A stretch of DNA of 64,000 bases, taken from NCBI GenBank assembly GCA_947373155.1, contig CANBWO010000004.1:1-64000 (forward strand), given 5' to 3'. Both the position numbers and the translations under genes were made by a program. How positions within the stretch are numbered: the stretch's first letter is position 1; each line of letters begins with the position of its first letter. The DNA comes from Microbacteriaceae bacterium (lineage in GTDB: Bacteria > Actinomycetota > Actinomycetes > Actinomycetales > Microbacteriaceae). A model generated the notes under the pieces. It was not told where the DNA came from, made no database searches, and worked only from the letters and a program-made list of their open reading frames with translations. This document shows, one piece after another, positions 34,450 through 46,742 of the stretch.

Positions 34450-34477
34450 TTAACAACCTCAAGTTTCCCTGTAAACT
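34450..34477 (+). promoter_or_regulatory. Promoter of the ATP synthase operon
   Basis: TTAACA (34450-34455) and TAAACT (34472-34477) lie 16 bases apart, giving a predicted leader of about 80 bases before atpB. A hairpin TTGCCC/GGGCAA (34425-34440) lies just upstream; its A-run is on the 5' side, so it does not read as a plus-strand terminator. Confidence 0.6.
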
Positions 34478-34565
34478 AAACGCATTAGCCATGGACTCTC
34501 ACGGCTAAAGCACGCCGTAAATCGCCTCGCGATTTCCCCATGCCCAGACACAGGAGTACTCGCCC

Positions 34566-35405
34566 TTGGTACACGCACTAGACCTGCTGAACGTAGTGGT
34601 TGCACACCAGGCGTCTGGAAGCGACTTCGAGTCGCCTAGCATCAACGAGTTCTACCCACAGGTTGTGCTTTTCGAAGGTACCCCATTTGCCCTGAACCGA
34701 ATCATGATGATTCGCCTTTTGGTTACCGTGCTTTTGATCGGTGTCTTCTGGCTCTGGTCCAGCAAGTTCAAGTCTTCTACCAAGCAGGGCAAGCTAGTTC
34801 CAGGCAAGTTCCAGCTAATGGGCGAGATCTCGCTCAACTTTGTTCGCAAGTCGATCGCTCACGAACAGCTCGGCAAAGTAGACGGCGACCGCTTCCTGCC
34901 GCTACTGACCACCATCTTCTTTATCGTCTTGGGCATGAACGTCACCGGCATCATTCCTAGCCTTAACATCTCGAGCACCGCTCTCATCGGACTTCCTCTG
35001 GTGCTAGCGCTCGCAGCGTACGTCACCTTCATCTATGCCGGTATCAAGAAGCACGGCATGGGCTTTTTCAAGTCAAGTCTTTTCCCTTCTGGTGTGCCAC
35101 CGGTGTTCTACATCCTGGTGACCCCTATCGAGTTCCTCTCGACCTTCATTCTTCGTCCGGTCACTCTGGCTCTTCGTTTGACCATGAACATGATTGCTGG
35201 CCACTTGTTGCTAGTGCTCTGTTTTGGAGCCACCTCGTTCTTCTTGTTCCAAGCCGATGGTTTCTTCAAGGCTTTTGGAGCGGGAACCTTCCTGTTCGGA
35301 TTCGTCTTCACGCTCTTTGAGATGCTGGTGGCTTTCCTACAGGCGTATGTATTTACTCTTCTGACCACTGTCTACATTCAGTTGGCATTGGCAGACGAGC
35401 ACTAA
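34566..35405 (+). CDS. atpB: ATP synthase F0 subunit a
   Basis: Proton channel subunit. 279 residues from TTG 34566 with GGAG 12 bases upstream. Five or six membrane segments. The essential arginine is in FILRPVTLALRLTMNMIAGHLL (given here in part: RLTMNMIAGH). The start codon and spacing are not ideal, but no better start lies nearby. Confidence 0.94.
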   Translation: MVHALDLLNVVVAHQASGSDFESPSINEFYPQVVLFEGTPFALNRIMMIRLLVTVLLIGVFWLWSSKFKSSTKQGKLVPGKFQLMGEISLNFVRKSIAHEQLGKVDGDRFLPLLTTIFFIVLGMNVTGIIPSLNISSTALIGLPLVLALAAYVTFIYAGIKKHGMGFFKSSLFPSGVPPVFYILVTPIEFLSTFILRPVTLALRLTMNMIAGHLLLVLCFGATSFFLFQADGFFKAFGAGTFLFGFVFTLFEMLVAFLQAYVFTLLTTVYIQLALADEH

Positions 35406-35429
35406 AGATCTGGTAAAAACCAGGTTTAA

Positions 35430-35687
<258 letters not shown>

Positions 35688-35706
35688 TTAGTCAGGACTC
35701 AAAATC

Positions 35707-36261
35707 ATGATGATTTCTAGAATCGTCGCGGCTGCGGCAGAAGCGGACCCAAATCCGCTGCTACCTAGCACCCCCGACCTCGTCTGGTCATCGGTGGTTT
35801 TTGCTGTTCTGCTGGTTTTCTTCTGGACTCGAGTTCTACCGAACTTCAAGAAGAACCTAGATGCCCGCACCGAAGCAATCGAAGGCCGCCTAGAGGCAGC
35901 CGAGAAGGCTCAGGCTGAGGCAGCCGCCAAGACCGCAAACATTGAGGCAGAGCAGGCAGCGGCTCGCGCCGAGGCTTCGCAGATCCGCGAAAGCGCACGC
36001 GCCGAGGGTGCAGCCATTCTGGCTGAGCTCAAGGAGCAGGCTTCCGCTGAGGCTGCTCGACTCACCGCCACCGCAAAGGCTCAGATTGAAGCCGAGCGTC
36101 AGGCAGCACTAATTTCGCTTCGTGCCGAGGTTGGCTCTCTAGCCATCGACCTGGCATCTAGCGTGGTTGGCGCCAGCCTTCAGAACGACAAGATTGCAGC
36201 CGGCGTGGTTGACCAGTTCCTGGCCAGCCTAGAAGCCGACAACAAGGCAGGCAAGAAGTAA
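35707..36261 (+). CDS. atpF: ATP synthase F0 subunit b
   Basis: Peripheral stalk, 184 residues from ATG 35707 (ATG 35710 is equally possible). One membrane segment at about 26-45 (VWSSVVFAVLLVFFWTRVLP), then a long Ala/Glu-rich coiled coil. It is not fused to the delta subunit, unlike in mycobacteria. Confidence 0.95.
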   Translation: MMISRIVAAAAEADPNPLLPSTPDLVWSSVVFAVLLVFFWTRVLPNFKKNLDARTEAIEGRLEAAEKAQAEAAAKTANIEAEQAAARAEASQIRESARAEGAAILAELKEQASAEAARLTATAKAQIEAERQAALISLRAEVGSLAIDLASSVVGASLQNDKIAAGVVDQFLASLEADNKAGKK

Positions 36262-36264
36262 GCA

Positions 36265-37068
36265 ATGGCAAGTTCAACCAGGCAGTCACTCGCAAGCGCT
36301 AAGGCGGCTCTCCAGCCGTTGCTTGCCAAGGCAGATCTAAGCTTCGCAGCGGAACTGTTCGCAGTTTCGGCTGCGGTAGCTAGTTCCGCTCAGCTGCGCA
36401 ACCTCCTCTCGGACCCTTCCGCCGAGGTAAAGGCAAAGTCGGGTGCGGTAGCCGCAGTATTCGCCAAAGGCGTTTCGGCTACTGTCCTTGAATTCGTGAC
36501 CAGCCTGGTTGCACTCCGTTGGTCCAAGGGATCAGACCTGGTGTCTGCCCTAGAGCAACTGGGTGTGCACGTTGTTGCAACCATCTCCGCCAAGAACGCA
36601 AACATTCAGCAGGTTTCCGACGAACTGTTCATCTTTGAGCAGGCAATCGAAGGCGACAGCGACCTACAGTTTGCGTTAGCTTCCAAGTCGGCAACCAGCG
36701 AGGCTCGCCTCGCACTGGTTGAAAAACTTCTTGGCAAGCAGGCTTCGGCCGAAGGCACCCTGTTGATTCGCCAGGCAGTAGCCGCAGCTGGCAAGCGTCG
36801 CGCATCGTTGGTTTTGGCCAGCTTTGGCAAGCTTGTAGCTTTGGTTGCTAGCCAGCTGGTAGCCACCATTTCGGTGGCCCAAGAGCTAAGTGCTGCACAG
36901 CTAGAGCGCCTTGGCGCCGCGTTGGCAGCACAGTACGGCACCGCAATCAAGCTAAACGTCGAGCTCGACCCATCGGTAATCGGTGGCGTTCGAGTTCAGA
37001 TCGCAGACCAAATCATCGATGGCAGCGTTGCTAGCCGTTTGAACCAAGCAAGACTTTCGCTGGCCTAA
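36265..37068 (+). CDS. atpH: ATP synthase F1 subunit delta
   Basis: 267 residues from ATG 36265, three bases after atpF. Helical N-terminal domain, and the C-terminal family signature SVIGGVRVQIADQIIDGSVA. Longer than the roughly 180 residues of E. coli but typical for actinobacteria. Confidence 0.93.
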   Translation: MASSTRQSLASAKAALQPLLAKADLSFAAELFAVSAAVASSAQLRNLLSDPSAEVKAKSGAVAAVFAKGVSATVLEFVTSLVALRWSKGSDLVSALEQLGVHVVATISAKNANIQQVSDELFIFEQAIEGDSDLQFALASKSATSEARLALVEKLLGKQASAEGTLLIRQAVAAAGKRRASLVLASFGKLVALVASQLVATISVAQELSAAQLERLGAALAAQYGTAIKLNVELDPSVIGGVRVQIADQIIDGSVASRLNQARLSLA

Positions 37069-37128
37069 AGCCAGTAGAGACCAACCGGAACCTTAGTTTC
37101 TAACTAGGCCCAGAAGAAGAGGAACGAG

Positions 37129-38754
<1,626 letters not shown>

Positions 38755-38801
38755 TAGCGATTCAAAACGACCTTTACTAACCTCAAGAAACTAGGAGAGA
38801 C

Positions 38802-39704
38802 ATGGGAGCGCAACTTCGGGTCTATAGGCAGAAGATCAAGTCTGCCAAGACGACCAAGAAGATCACTCGCGCCATGGAGTTGATCTCGGCCTCGCGTATT
38901 TACAAGGCCCAGCAGCGTGTGGCCGCTTCGGCGCCTTACGCTCGTGCGGTGACTCGCGCGGTTTCTGCGGTTGCAACCTACAGCAATGTAGACCACCCGC
39001 TTACTACCGAGCCTTCGACTATCGAACGTGCCGCTGTTATCGTATTCACCTCCGACCGCGGTCTTGCTGGTGCTTTTTCGTCCAGCGTTCTAAAGGAAGC
39101 CGAGCAGCTGGAAAAGCTTCTGGTTTCCCAGGGCAAGGAAGTTGTTTACTACCTAGTTGGCCGTAAGGCAGTTAGTTACTTCAACTTCCGTCGTCGCGAG
39201 GCCAACCAGGTTTGGACCGGTGGAACCGACCTTCCAACCGTTGAAACCGCCCAGGCTATTGCCGAATCGGTTTTGGCTGCCTTCAAGCATGAAATCGCCG
39301 ATGGCGGAGTAGACGAAATTCACTTCATCTACAACCGTTTTGTAAGCATGATTGCTCAAGTTCCAGAGGTTGTTCGTTTGCTTCCGCTAGAAATCGTAGA
39401 AGCAGAAGAGCCTGCAACCGCCGAGGTATTCCCGCTTTACGAGTTTGAACCAGATGCAACCAAGGTGCTAGACGCGTTGCTTCCGGTTTACGTTGAGACC
39501 CGTATTTTCAACGCCATGTTGCAGTCCGCTGCAAGCGAGCACGCTGCTCGCCAAAAGGCAATGAAGAGCGCAACCGACAACGCTGAAAAGCTAATCAACA
39601 CCTACACCCGCCTTAGCAACTCGGCTCGACAGGCCGAAATTACCCAGCAGATTTCCGAAATCGTTGGTGGTGCCGACGCACTGGCAACCATCAGTGAAGA
39701 CTAA
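38802..39704 (+). CDS. atpG: ATP synthase F1 subunit gamma
   Basis: Central rotor shaft, 300 residues from ATG 38802 with AGGAGA upstream. N-terminal helix [20 protein letters not shown] and the C-terminal helix with [18 protein letters not shown] are diagnostic. Confidence 0.96.
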   Translation: MGAQLRVYRQKIKSAKTTKKITRAMELISASRIYKAQQRVAASAPYARAVTRAVSAVATYSNVDHPLTTEPSTIERAAVIVFTSDRGLAGAFSSSVLKEAEQLEKLLVSQGKEVVYYLVGRKAVSYFNFRRREANQVWTGGTDLPTVETAQAIAESVLAAFKHEIADGGVDEIHFIYNRFVSMIAQVPEVVRLLPLEIVEAEEPATAEVFPLYEFEPDATKVLDALLPVYVETRIFNAMLQSAASEHAARQKAMKSATDNAEKLINTYTRLSNSARQAEITQQISEIVGGADALATISED

Positions 39705-39714
39705 GAGAAAGTAA

Positions 39715-41151
<1,437 letters not shown>

Positions 41152-41153
41152 TC

Positions 41154-41417
41154 GTGTCCAACAATCTTCGTGTTGAGCTAGTTTCTGCCGAAAAGGCAGT
41201 TTGGTCGGGTGAGGCCAAGATGGTCGTTGCCAAGACCGTAGAAGGCGAGATTGGTCTGCTTGCAGGCCACGAGCCGATGCTAGCGATTCTGGCTTCGGGC
41301 GAGGTTCGCATCACCCTGCCAGAAGGCGAAAAGATTTTGGCAAACGCTGCAGATGGTTTCTTGTCGGTTGAGAACAACGTGGTCACTATTGTGGCTCGTA
41401 ACGCTCAACTGGTTTAG
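41154..41417 (+). CDS. atpC: ATP synthase F1 subunit epsilon, short form
   Basis: 87 residues from GTG 41154, two bases after atpD. Contains only the N-terminal beta-sandwich (EIGLLAGHEPMLAILASGEV). The C-terminal two-helix domain, which inhibits ATP hydrolysis in the longer forms, is missing. Short epsilon subunits occur in related Micrococcales, so this is unlikely to be a truncation artefact; a terminator follows directly. Confidence 0.93.
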   Translation: MSNNLRVELVSAEKAVWSGEAKMVVAKTVEGEIGLLAGHEPMLAILASGEVRITLPEGEKILANAADGFLSVENNVVTIVARNAQLV

Positions 41418-41427
41418 TCCGCAAAGT

Positions 41428-41466
41428 AAAAAGAAGACCCCCACCAATCGGTGGGGGTCTTCTTTT
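41428..41466. terminator. Bidirectional terminator between atpC and the adenosyltransferase gene
   Basis: AAGAAGACCCCCACC (41431-41445) pairs over 15 bases with 41450-41464, AATC loop. An A-run on the left and T-run on the right make it work in both directions, matching the convergent genes. Confidence 0.92.
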
Positions 41467-41474
41467 ATGTCTGG

Positions 41475-42134
41475 TTACTCCAGGCGCTTGGCCTTGGCGT
41501 CTTTGCGGGTCTCCGGTGCCTCGCGGCGGTTAGCGGCAGGAACCCACTTCACGTCGCCGCCGTGCTTTACGTTTGCGTAGCGGGCCATCACGAACAATAG
41601 GTCGCTTAGGCGATTGAGGTAACGAACCGCAGCGATGTTCACGCCGCCGTTTGGCTGACCCTTCTTTGCTGGCTCAGTGCCATAAGCCTCGATAGCGTGC
41701 CAGGCGGCGCGCTCAGCTCGGCGCACCACGGTGCGGGCAAGGTGCAGGCCGGCTGCCAGTCCCGAGCCGCCAGGAAGGATGAACGAGTCTAGGTTTGGTA
41801 GGTCTTTGTTGTAGTGGTCGATTGCCGATTCAAGAGCGTCAATCCATTCGTCTCCAACACGCAGTGGCTCATACTCGTAGTACTCGTTGAGTGGGTTCGA
41901 TAGGTCTGCGCCAAGGTCGAATAGGTCGTTTTGAATCTGGCTTAGCAGGTGCAGGGTGTCGGCATCGAATTCGTTCAGCGCCAGTGAAACTGCCACACCA
42001 ATCGCCGAGTTCGCCTCGTCTACGTCGGCGTAGGCTTCGATGCGAGGATCGGTTTTGCGGGTGCGAGTGAAATCGCTGAGCCCAGTCATGCCTTCGTCGC
42101 CGGTACGGGTGTAAATCTTAGTTAGGTTGACCAT
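41475..42134 (-). CDS. Cob(I)alamin adenosyltransferase, PduO type
   Basis: Makes adenosylcobalamin. 219 residues from ATG 42134. Motifs: KIYTRTGDEGMTGLSD (ATP-binding loop), RIEAYADVDEANSAIGVA, FILPGGSGLAAGLHLARTVVRRAER, and YLNRLSDLLFVMARY, all typical of the PduO family. A lysine-rich tail is added at the C-terminus. Neighbour of the atp operon also in mycobacteria. Divergent from yaaA with 22 bases between the start codons. Confidence 0.93.
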   Translation of the reverse strand: MVNLTKIYTRTGDEGMTGLSDFTRTRKTDPRIEAYADVDEANSAIGVAVSLALNEFDADTLHLLSQIQNDLFDLGADLSNPLNEYYEYEPLRVGDEWIDALESAIDHYNKDLPNLDSFILPGGSGLAAGLHLARTVVRRAERAAWHAIEAYGTEPAKKGQPNGGVNIAAVRYLNRLSDLLFVMARYANVKHGGDVKWVPAANRREAPETRKDAKAKRLE

Positions 42135-42156
42135 GTTTCAAGTCTAGGCTTGGAAC
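42135..42156. promoter_or_regulatory. Shared, symmetrical divergent promoter
   Basis: AGTCTAGGCT (42141-42150) gives TAGGCT on the plus strand and TAGACT on the minus strand, so the two -10 elements overlap. Each lies about six bases from its ATG, so both mRNAs would be leaderless or nearly so. A plus-strand -35 candidate is TTAGGT (42122-42127), 17 bases away. Confidence 0.5.
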
Positions 42157-42933
42157 ATGCTCTTTCTTCTCCCGCCAAGCGAAACCAAGGCAATTGGTGG
42201 AGGAAGCCTCACCATTGCGCAGGCTGCCCTCACTTTTGGGGGTTTGAATCCTGCCAGAGATAAGGTTTTGGCCGAGCTGCTTCGAGTTTGCAAGAAACCC
42301 GCTCTGGCCGCACAAATTCTCAAACTTAGCCCGAAACAACTTGGCGCCATCGATGTAAACCTGCAAGTGTGTAACGGGCCAACTATGCGGGCGCTGGAGC
42401 GCTACACGGGAACATTGTTCGATGCGATTGAGGCGAGTTCGCTAAGTTCGTCGGCTTGGCTGCGGGCAAAACAAACCGTGCTGATTCAGTCGCCACTTTT
42501 TGGTTTGATTCCAGCTACCGATCTGATTCCCAACTATCGGCTTTCTGGTACCACGGTTCTGCCCAAAGTTGCCCTAAAGAAGGTTTGGTCGGCAGCCCAC
42601 GCACCTATTTTTAGCCGCTTGGCTCAGGGCCTACTGGTGGACTTGCGTTCCAAAACTTACGTGGATTTGGCGCCTATCCCAGATGCCGTACCCAGCGTTT
42701 GGGTTGAGGTAGTAAGCCGAGAAAGCAACGGGCAGTTGCGCGCCTTAAACCATTTCAACAAGCTAGCCAAGGGCCTTCTGGTTCGAGCGATCCTGGATGC
42801 GCCTGTAGCCCCGGAAACCATTGCTGATCTGGCCGCCATAGCCCAGGGCATAGGTATGGAACTTTACCTAGACGAAGCCAAGAACCAGTTGGTGTTGGTG
42901 ACCGATCAGATTGTGAAGTCCAAGAGGGTTTAA
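42157..42933 (+). CDS. yaaA: YaaA family peroxide stress protein (UPF0246)
   Basis: 258 residues from ATG 42157. The start MLFLLPPSETKAIGGG is the family hallmark, with PLFGLIPATDLIPNYRLS and the late segment FNKLAKGLLVRAIL also conserved. In E. coli YaaA lowers free iron and oxidative DNA damage; a DNA-binding fold is reported for the family. The gene ends 17 bases from the convergent anti-sigma-type gene without a terminator. Confidence 0.88.
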   Translation: MLFLLPPSETKAIGGGSLTIAQAALTFGGLNPARDKVLAELLRVCKKPALAAQILKLSPKQLGAIDVNLQVCNGPTMRALERYTGTLFDAIEASSLSSSAWLRAKQTVLIQSPLFGLIPATDLIPNYRLSGTTVLPKVALKKVWSAAHAPIFSRLAQGLLVDLRSKTYVDLAPIPDAVPSVWVEVVSRESNGQLRALNHFNKLAKGLLVRAILDAPVAPETIADLAAIAQGIGMELYLDEAKNQLVLVTDQIVKSKRV

Positions 42934-42950
42934 CCGAGCCGAAACTTTGC

Positions 42951-44414
42951 TTACTTGCTGGTCAGATGTAGTCCGTCATAAGAAGCAAAATCCGGCTCAC
43001 GCATAGCAATTGCCCCGCCAAGATACCCGCCCGCATCTCGAAACGCCAGACTGGGAACTAACCATTTTGTTCCGTCTATTCCATTTACTGGCGAGCTGAA
43101 CCTGCTAACTGCCGTTACATAAATAACCTTGGTTTTAGTCTTGCCGCCCGAGGAATCCGGCGTCCCTGCTGGGGCTTTGGTGAACGTGTCGCTGTACTTG
43201 GGATATCCCCAACTCACTGGATTAGATGCGAAGAATGGAGTTGCCGACAATGCTCCGCCATCGTACTGGCTGATCCGCTTAGCTGCCTGAGCCACTGGAA
43301 TCGTTTTCACTGTCAACCATTTAACTGGTTTTCCGCCGAATCCTGAAGCGTTAAGAATCCTTTGCGAACTGTTGCTCCAGGTTATTTGCTGACAAAGCTT
43401 TGTTACCTGGCCGTTGGCCACGAGGTACCCGTAAACCTGCGCGTTTGACCACTCGTAACTTTTTAGGTTTGGGTTGCTCTTGCCCGAGCCAAATTGGTTT
43501 GCAACAACATAAAGCTGTCCGTCTCTAATCTTTGTGATGTCGGTTGTGCTTTGGTAGCCGAGTTGGGTAAAAATACGCCTAGCTGCTGCAATTGCCTGAT
43601 TCTTGGTCGGCCCCAATCCCGAAGGCAGCACCTCGCACTTATTGTGACCCTTGCCATCCCCGGAGTGGGAGATGATGTCGATTCCCTTGGCGCCTAATAA
43701 ATCGCCTTTTCGACATGGGCGAAAAGCAGTTGCGCTGCCGTCCCCGTAGCTCCAGTTTTGGAACTTTTGTCCGCCTTCAACAGTCAGCCCAATCCGCTTC
43801 GATTGGTGTTTTGAAGTTATGGTTCCCCCTGTAACAGTGGTTAGGTTCGTGCCATCAGAATTGGTGATGGCGGTTAGGGGGTAGGGCAAAGCCAGAGCCT
43901 TGGCTAGGCGGTTGGCAAACGAGAGGGTGTTTTCGGTTGGAACTATTTTGTAAAGTTCTTGATCATTGCCTCGCATCGAGGCAATGGAGCCTGCCGTACG
44001 ATACGTCACGTTTTTGCTCATCATTGCAATGCCGCTCATGGCTGTTCCTGCTCCAGTGAGCACCTGCCATGTGTCGAAAGTCTTGGTATTACTAGGGAAC
44101 TGGTCTTGTTCCACGATCGGCTGCTTGGTGGCGTTACTGGCCTGAGCTACCGGGTTTGTAACTGAGTCAGACGGAACTCCCGGCCGGTTTATCAATGGAA
44201 TTGCGATTGCAAGAGCCATGGCTGTTACCAAGCCGAGAGCCGGAAATAACCGCGGCCTACGGAGAGCAAATCGTTTCGGCTTTGTTGCTTTGTTTAAGCC
44301 CGACAAAATAACTTCTTCGCTCAAGGTTGAGGTGCCAATGGCTGGATCGGCTTGCTTGATTCTGGCGTCTAGTTCCATATCTTGGTTCTGTCGCGATGGA
44401 GTCAAATCTTTCAT
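42951..44414 (-). CDS. Single-pass membrane protein paired with an ECF sigma factor, module 1
   Basis: 487 residues from ATG 44414, start overlapping the sigma gene stop (ATGA), so translation is coupled. A cytoplasmic N-terminus of about 55 residues is followed by one membrane segment (about 56-75) and an extracytoplasmic domain of about 410 residues. No zinc anti-sigma motif (HxxxCxxC) is present. The external part is paralogous to the 44977-46704 protein: both have IFxQLGYQ followed by a Thr-rich turn, a VNGxxT...W.I.W..S segment and a KAAxR pattern. By position it is a candidate anti-sigma factor or sensor, but the domain is not one I recognise. Confidence 0.6.
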   Translation of the reverse strand: MKDLTPSRQNQDMELDARIKQADPAIGTSTLSEEVILSGLNKATKPKRFALRRPRLFPALGLVTAMALAIAIPLINRPGVPSDSVTNPVAQASNATKQPIVEQDQFPSNTKTFDTWQVLTGAGTAMSGIAMMSKNVTYRTAGSIASMRGNDQELYKIVPTENTLSFANRLAKALALPYPLTAITNSDGTNLTTVTGGTITSKHQSKRIGLTVEGGQKFQNWSYGDGSATAFRPCRKGDLLGAKGIDIISHSGDGKGHNKCEVLPSGLGPTKNQAIAAARRIFTQLGYQSTTDITKIRDGQLYVVANQFGSGKSNPNLKSYEWSNAQVYGYLVANGQVTKLCQQITWSNSSQRILNASGFGGKPVKWLTVKTIPVAQAAKRISQYDGGALSATPFFASNPVSWGYPKYSDTFTKAPAGTPDSSGGKTKTKVIYVTAVSRFSSPVNGIDGTKWLVPSLAFRDAGGYLGGAIAMREPDFASYDGLHLTSK

Positions 44415-44890
44415 TCGTTCACCTCAAGCAACTTCGCAAGGCGGGCACGCACGCGGTTCAGACGCACGCTGGCGGCGTTTGGAGATATCCCCAGTGCGCG
44501 TGCCGCTTGAGAAACTGGAAGGCCTTCAAGGGCAACCAAACTCAGCAGTGTTTGTTCCGCTGGTTTCAGCTTGGCCCAGGCAGCGCCAAGGGCAATGTCC
44601 GCAATCGCCAACGATTCGGCCGATGGCGCAAACGTTGGTATCGCTAGCGCTGCAATCAATTTGGCAGTGGTGTTTTGTTTGCGCCGATGGTTGGATATCA
44701 GGTGGCCACCGATGGAGTAGAGCCAGGCGAGTTCAAAGCCAACTGGCGCTTGCTCGCGCTTTTGCCAGGCCTTCATGAACAAGTCCGAGCAGAGGTCTTC
44801 TACGTGGTCAGGCTCCACCCTTCGAGCTAGAAATCGGGTGATTGCCGGCAAATGTTGACGGTAATGTGAAACGAACTCTTCCGGTGTCAA
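44411..44890 (-). CDS. ECF-type RNA polymerase sigma factor, module 1
   Basis: 159 residues from TTG 44890. Region 2 is ITRFLARRVEPDHVEDLCSD with LFMKAWQKR and WLYSIGGHLISNHRRK; region 4 is LLSLVALEGLPVSQAARALG then ISPNAASVRLNRVRARL. Group-4 (ECF) size and layout. It shares most of these segments with the sigma factor at 46743-47228. A 32-base dyad (44915-44946) lies upstream. Confidence 0.9.
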   Translation of the reverse strand: MTPEEFVSHYRQHLPAITRFLARRVEPDHVEDLCSDLFMKAWQKREQAPVGFELAWLYSIGGHLISNHRRKQNTTAKLIAALAIPTFAPSAESLAIADIALGAAWAKLKPAEQTLLSLVALEGLPVSQAARALGISPNAASVRLNRVRARLAKLLEVNE

Positions 44891-44914
44891 ACCGCCCCCA
44901 AATCTGGACTCTCA

Positions 44915-44946
44915 TAAGGTCTATGTTGACTGAACAACAAACCTTA
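44915..44946. promoter_or_regulatory. Nested inverted repeat between the two sigma modules
   Basis: TAAGGT (44915-44920) with ACCTTA (44941-44946) and inside it GTTG (44925-44928) with CAAC (44935-44938). It lies between the stop of the second membrane protein and the start of the module 1 sigma gene. It may be a terminator for one transcript or an operator for the next; no U-run is seen. Confidence 0.45.
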
Positions 44947-44976
44947 CAAAGTAGTTTCTGGGTTTAAACGCATTTG

Positions 44977-46704
44977 CTAGTAAACAATGATTGGTGCGTT
45001 TTCGGGAAGCTTGATCACGCCGTCTGGCAGCGCAATGGCGCTCTGCACGTAGCCGTAGTCATCGAAGTATAGGTAACCGGGAACCAGCCAAATGTTCTGG
45101 TCTGCATCCAGAATCTGCATCAATGTGGATTGACTTGAAGTCATTGAAATCAGATTGGTTGAAGGCTCTTGAACACATGGTTCAGGATCTGGTATTGCGA
45201 TTGGCGGCTCAGGCTTGATTGGCGAATCCGTTGCAGGGTCTCCCGTGTTTGGGTCAATTACAACTGGTTCGGGAGTCGGATACACGGCTGAGCAAAGCGG
45301 AGGGAAACTTGGGTATGGGCGGTTGTTGCCCCAGTTGAAGTCGTTGCTGGTGTAGAAAGCGCCCGACCACTGCCAGCTGCCAACCCGCTCGGCTGCCTTA
45401 GTAGCCGAAAGCGTGTCGAATAATCCTGCGTCTTTAGCGACCGAGTTAATGCCGGACATATTTACGACCTGGCCAGATAGCCCGTTCCAGTAGATGTACC
45501 AAGAAACCGTGGTTGGTTCACCATTTACAACTAGGTTCGCCATGACGGTAGAGCCCCACACATCGCTTTGGTAGCTAAGTAGAACTGAGTTGTCTTTTGC
45601 GTGTTTTAGCGAGGTTACAGTCTGGTATCCCAGCTGGTCGAATATCTTGTGTGCAAAGCCGAAGGCGTCTTCTTGGTTGGGTGCCTTGGACGACGTTGGT
45701 GGCAGGTACTCGCAAGGAACCGGGTCTACTGTCACATCAGTTGTGGCAGATGCGTCGCTCGGCTGAGCGACCTTAACGCAATCCACATAAATGGCCGCTG
45801 CTTGGTTGTAGTAGTACCAGTAGTTACTGTTTCCACCCTGATAAATGACAACGCCTGCCGAGTTGTTGGTCCAGGCATCGGTGCTGGTTGGGTCTGTGCC
45901 AACAAAGTAGTTAGTTTGACCTGAGTACTGATCAACCCATGAGTGCACCGAATCGTTCAGGCCAAAAGCCGAGGCAATTGTGGTGCCAAGTTCTTTTGGC
46001 GATTGATTGCTGACAAGTTGGTAGACGTGACCGGTGGTTGGCTTGGAAGAAATTGATTCCGATGCCACGTACTTTGTGATTACCGAACCGCACCAGCCGC
46101 GCCATATTCCAAGGCAGCTCATTTTCATGTCTGCAACGGCGCCGGGGGCTGCAATAGAGGCTGAACTGGAAGCGCCAGCTGGCGCTGAAGCGGAAGTCTG
46201 CGAACCAAGGCCTTGGTTGTTAGACATAACGATGTTCAGCTTTGGGTTCTTCTTGACGGTTGGCTTTGAAGGCTTGTTGTGCTTGCCGCTTTTGGCGTGG
46301 TTTGGAACTTTGACCACAACTTTGCCGCCTGGCTGGATTTGCACGGTTCCGCTCGGTTGATTGGGTTGGCTACTGGCGCCATCCAAGTTCTGGTTGGTAG
46401 TCTGGCCGCCATTGGCAAGGGTGGCGGGGTCTGAGATCTGGTGTGAAGTGAGTCCGAAGCTTAGGAAAGCTGCAGCGGAACATGCCATCGCGGCGCCAAT
46501 GAATGCCGTGCGGCGAACGCGAAATCCCTGCCAGGCCCGCTTGGCGCGAACCGGCGCCAAAGTAGACTCTGCTCTTACGGCGCGGAAAACCAGGCTCTGG
46601 TGCGGCGCTTCGAAGTCTTGAGGGAGGGTGTCTAGCGATTTAAGGTTCTGATCGAGTTTGTCGCTCTGAGCCTTGGAAACTTTGGATGCATTCTTTTTTG
46701 CCAT
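44977..46704 (-). CDS. Single-pass membrane protein paired with an ECF sigma factor, module 2
   Basis: 575 residues from ATG 46704. Basic cytoplasmic N-terminus of about 65 residues, one membrane segment (about 66-85, AFIGAAMACSAAAFLSFGLT), a Gln/Asn/Pro/Lys/Ser linker (about 90-200, low complexity) and an extracytoplasmic domain. The C-terminal region has a proline-rich segment (PTPEPVVIDPNTGDPATDSP) and ends with an acidic and hydrophobic tail. Paralogous to the module 1 protein in its external part. Begins 38 bases after its sigma gene. Likely an anti-sigma or sensor for that factor; function inferred from position. Confidence 0.6.
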   Translation of the reverse strand: MAKKNASKVSKAQSDKLDQNLKSLDTLPQDFEAPHQSLVFRAVRAESTLAPVRAKRAWQGFRVRRTAFIGAAMACSAAAFLSFGLTSHQISDPATLANGGQTTNQNLDGASSQPNQPSGTVQIQPGGKVVVKVPNHAKSGKHNKPSKPTVKKNPKLNIVMSNNQGLGSQTSASAPAGASSSASIAAPGAVADMKMSCLGIWRGWCGSVITKYVASESISSKPTTGHVYQLVSNQSPKELGTTIASAFGLNDSVHSWVDQYSGQTNYFVGTDPTSTDAWTNNSAGVVIYQGGNSNYWYYYNQAAAIYVDCVKVAQPSDASATTDVTVDPVPCEYLPPTSSKAPNQEDAFGFAHKIFDQLGYQTVTSLKHAKDNSVLLSYQSDVWGSTVMANLVVNGEPTTVSWYIYWNGLSGQVVNMSGINSVAKDAGLFDTLSATKAAERVGSWQWSGAFYTSNDFNWGNNRPYPSFPPLCSAVYPTPEPVVIDPNTGDPATDSPIKPEPPIAIPDPEPCVQEPSTNLISMTSSQSTLMQILDADQNIWLVPGYLYFDDYGYVQSAIALPDGVIKLPENAPIIVY

Positions 46705-46742
46705 ATCAAGTAGGTGTTGGCATGGGCAGTTTTATTACAAAA

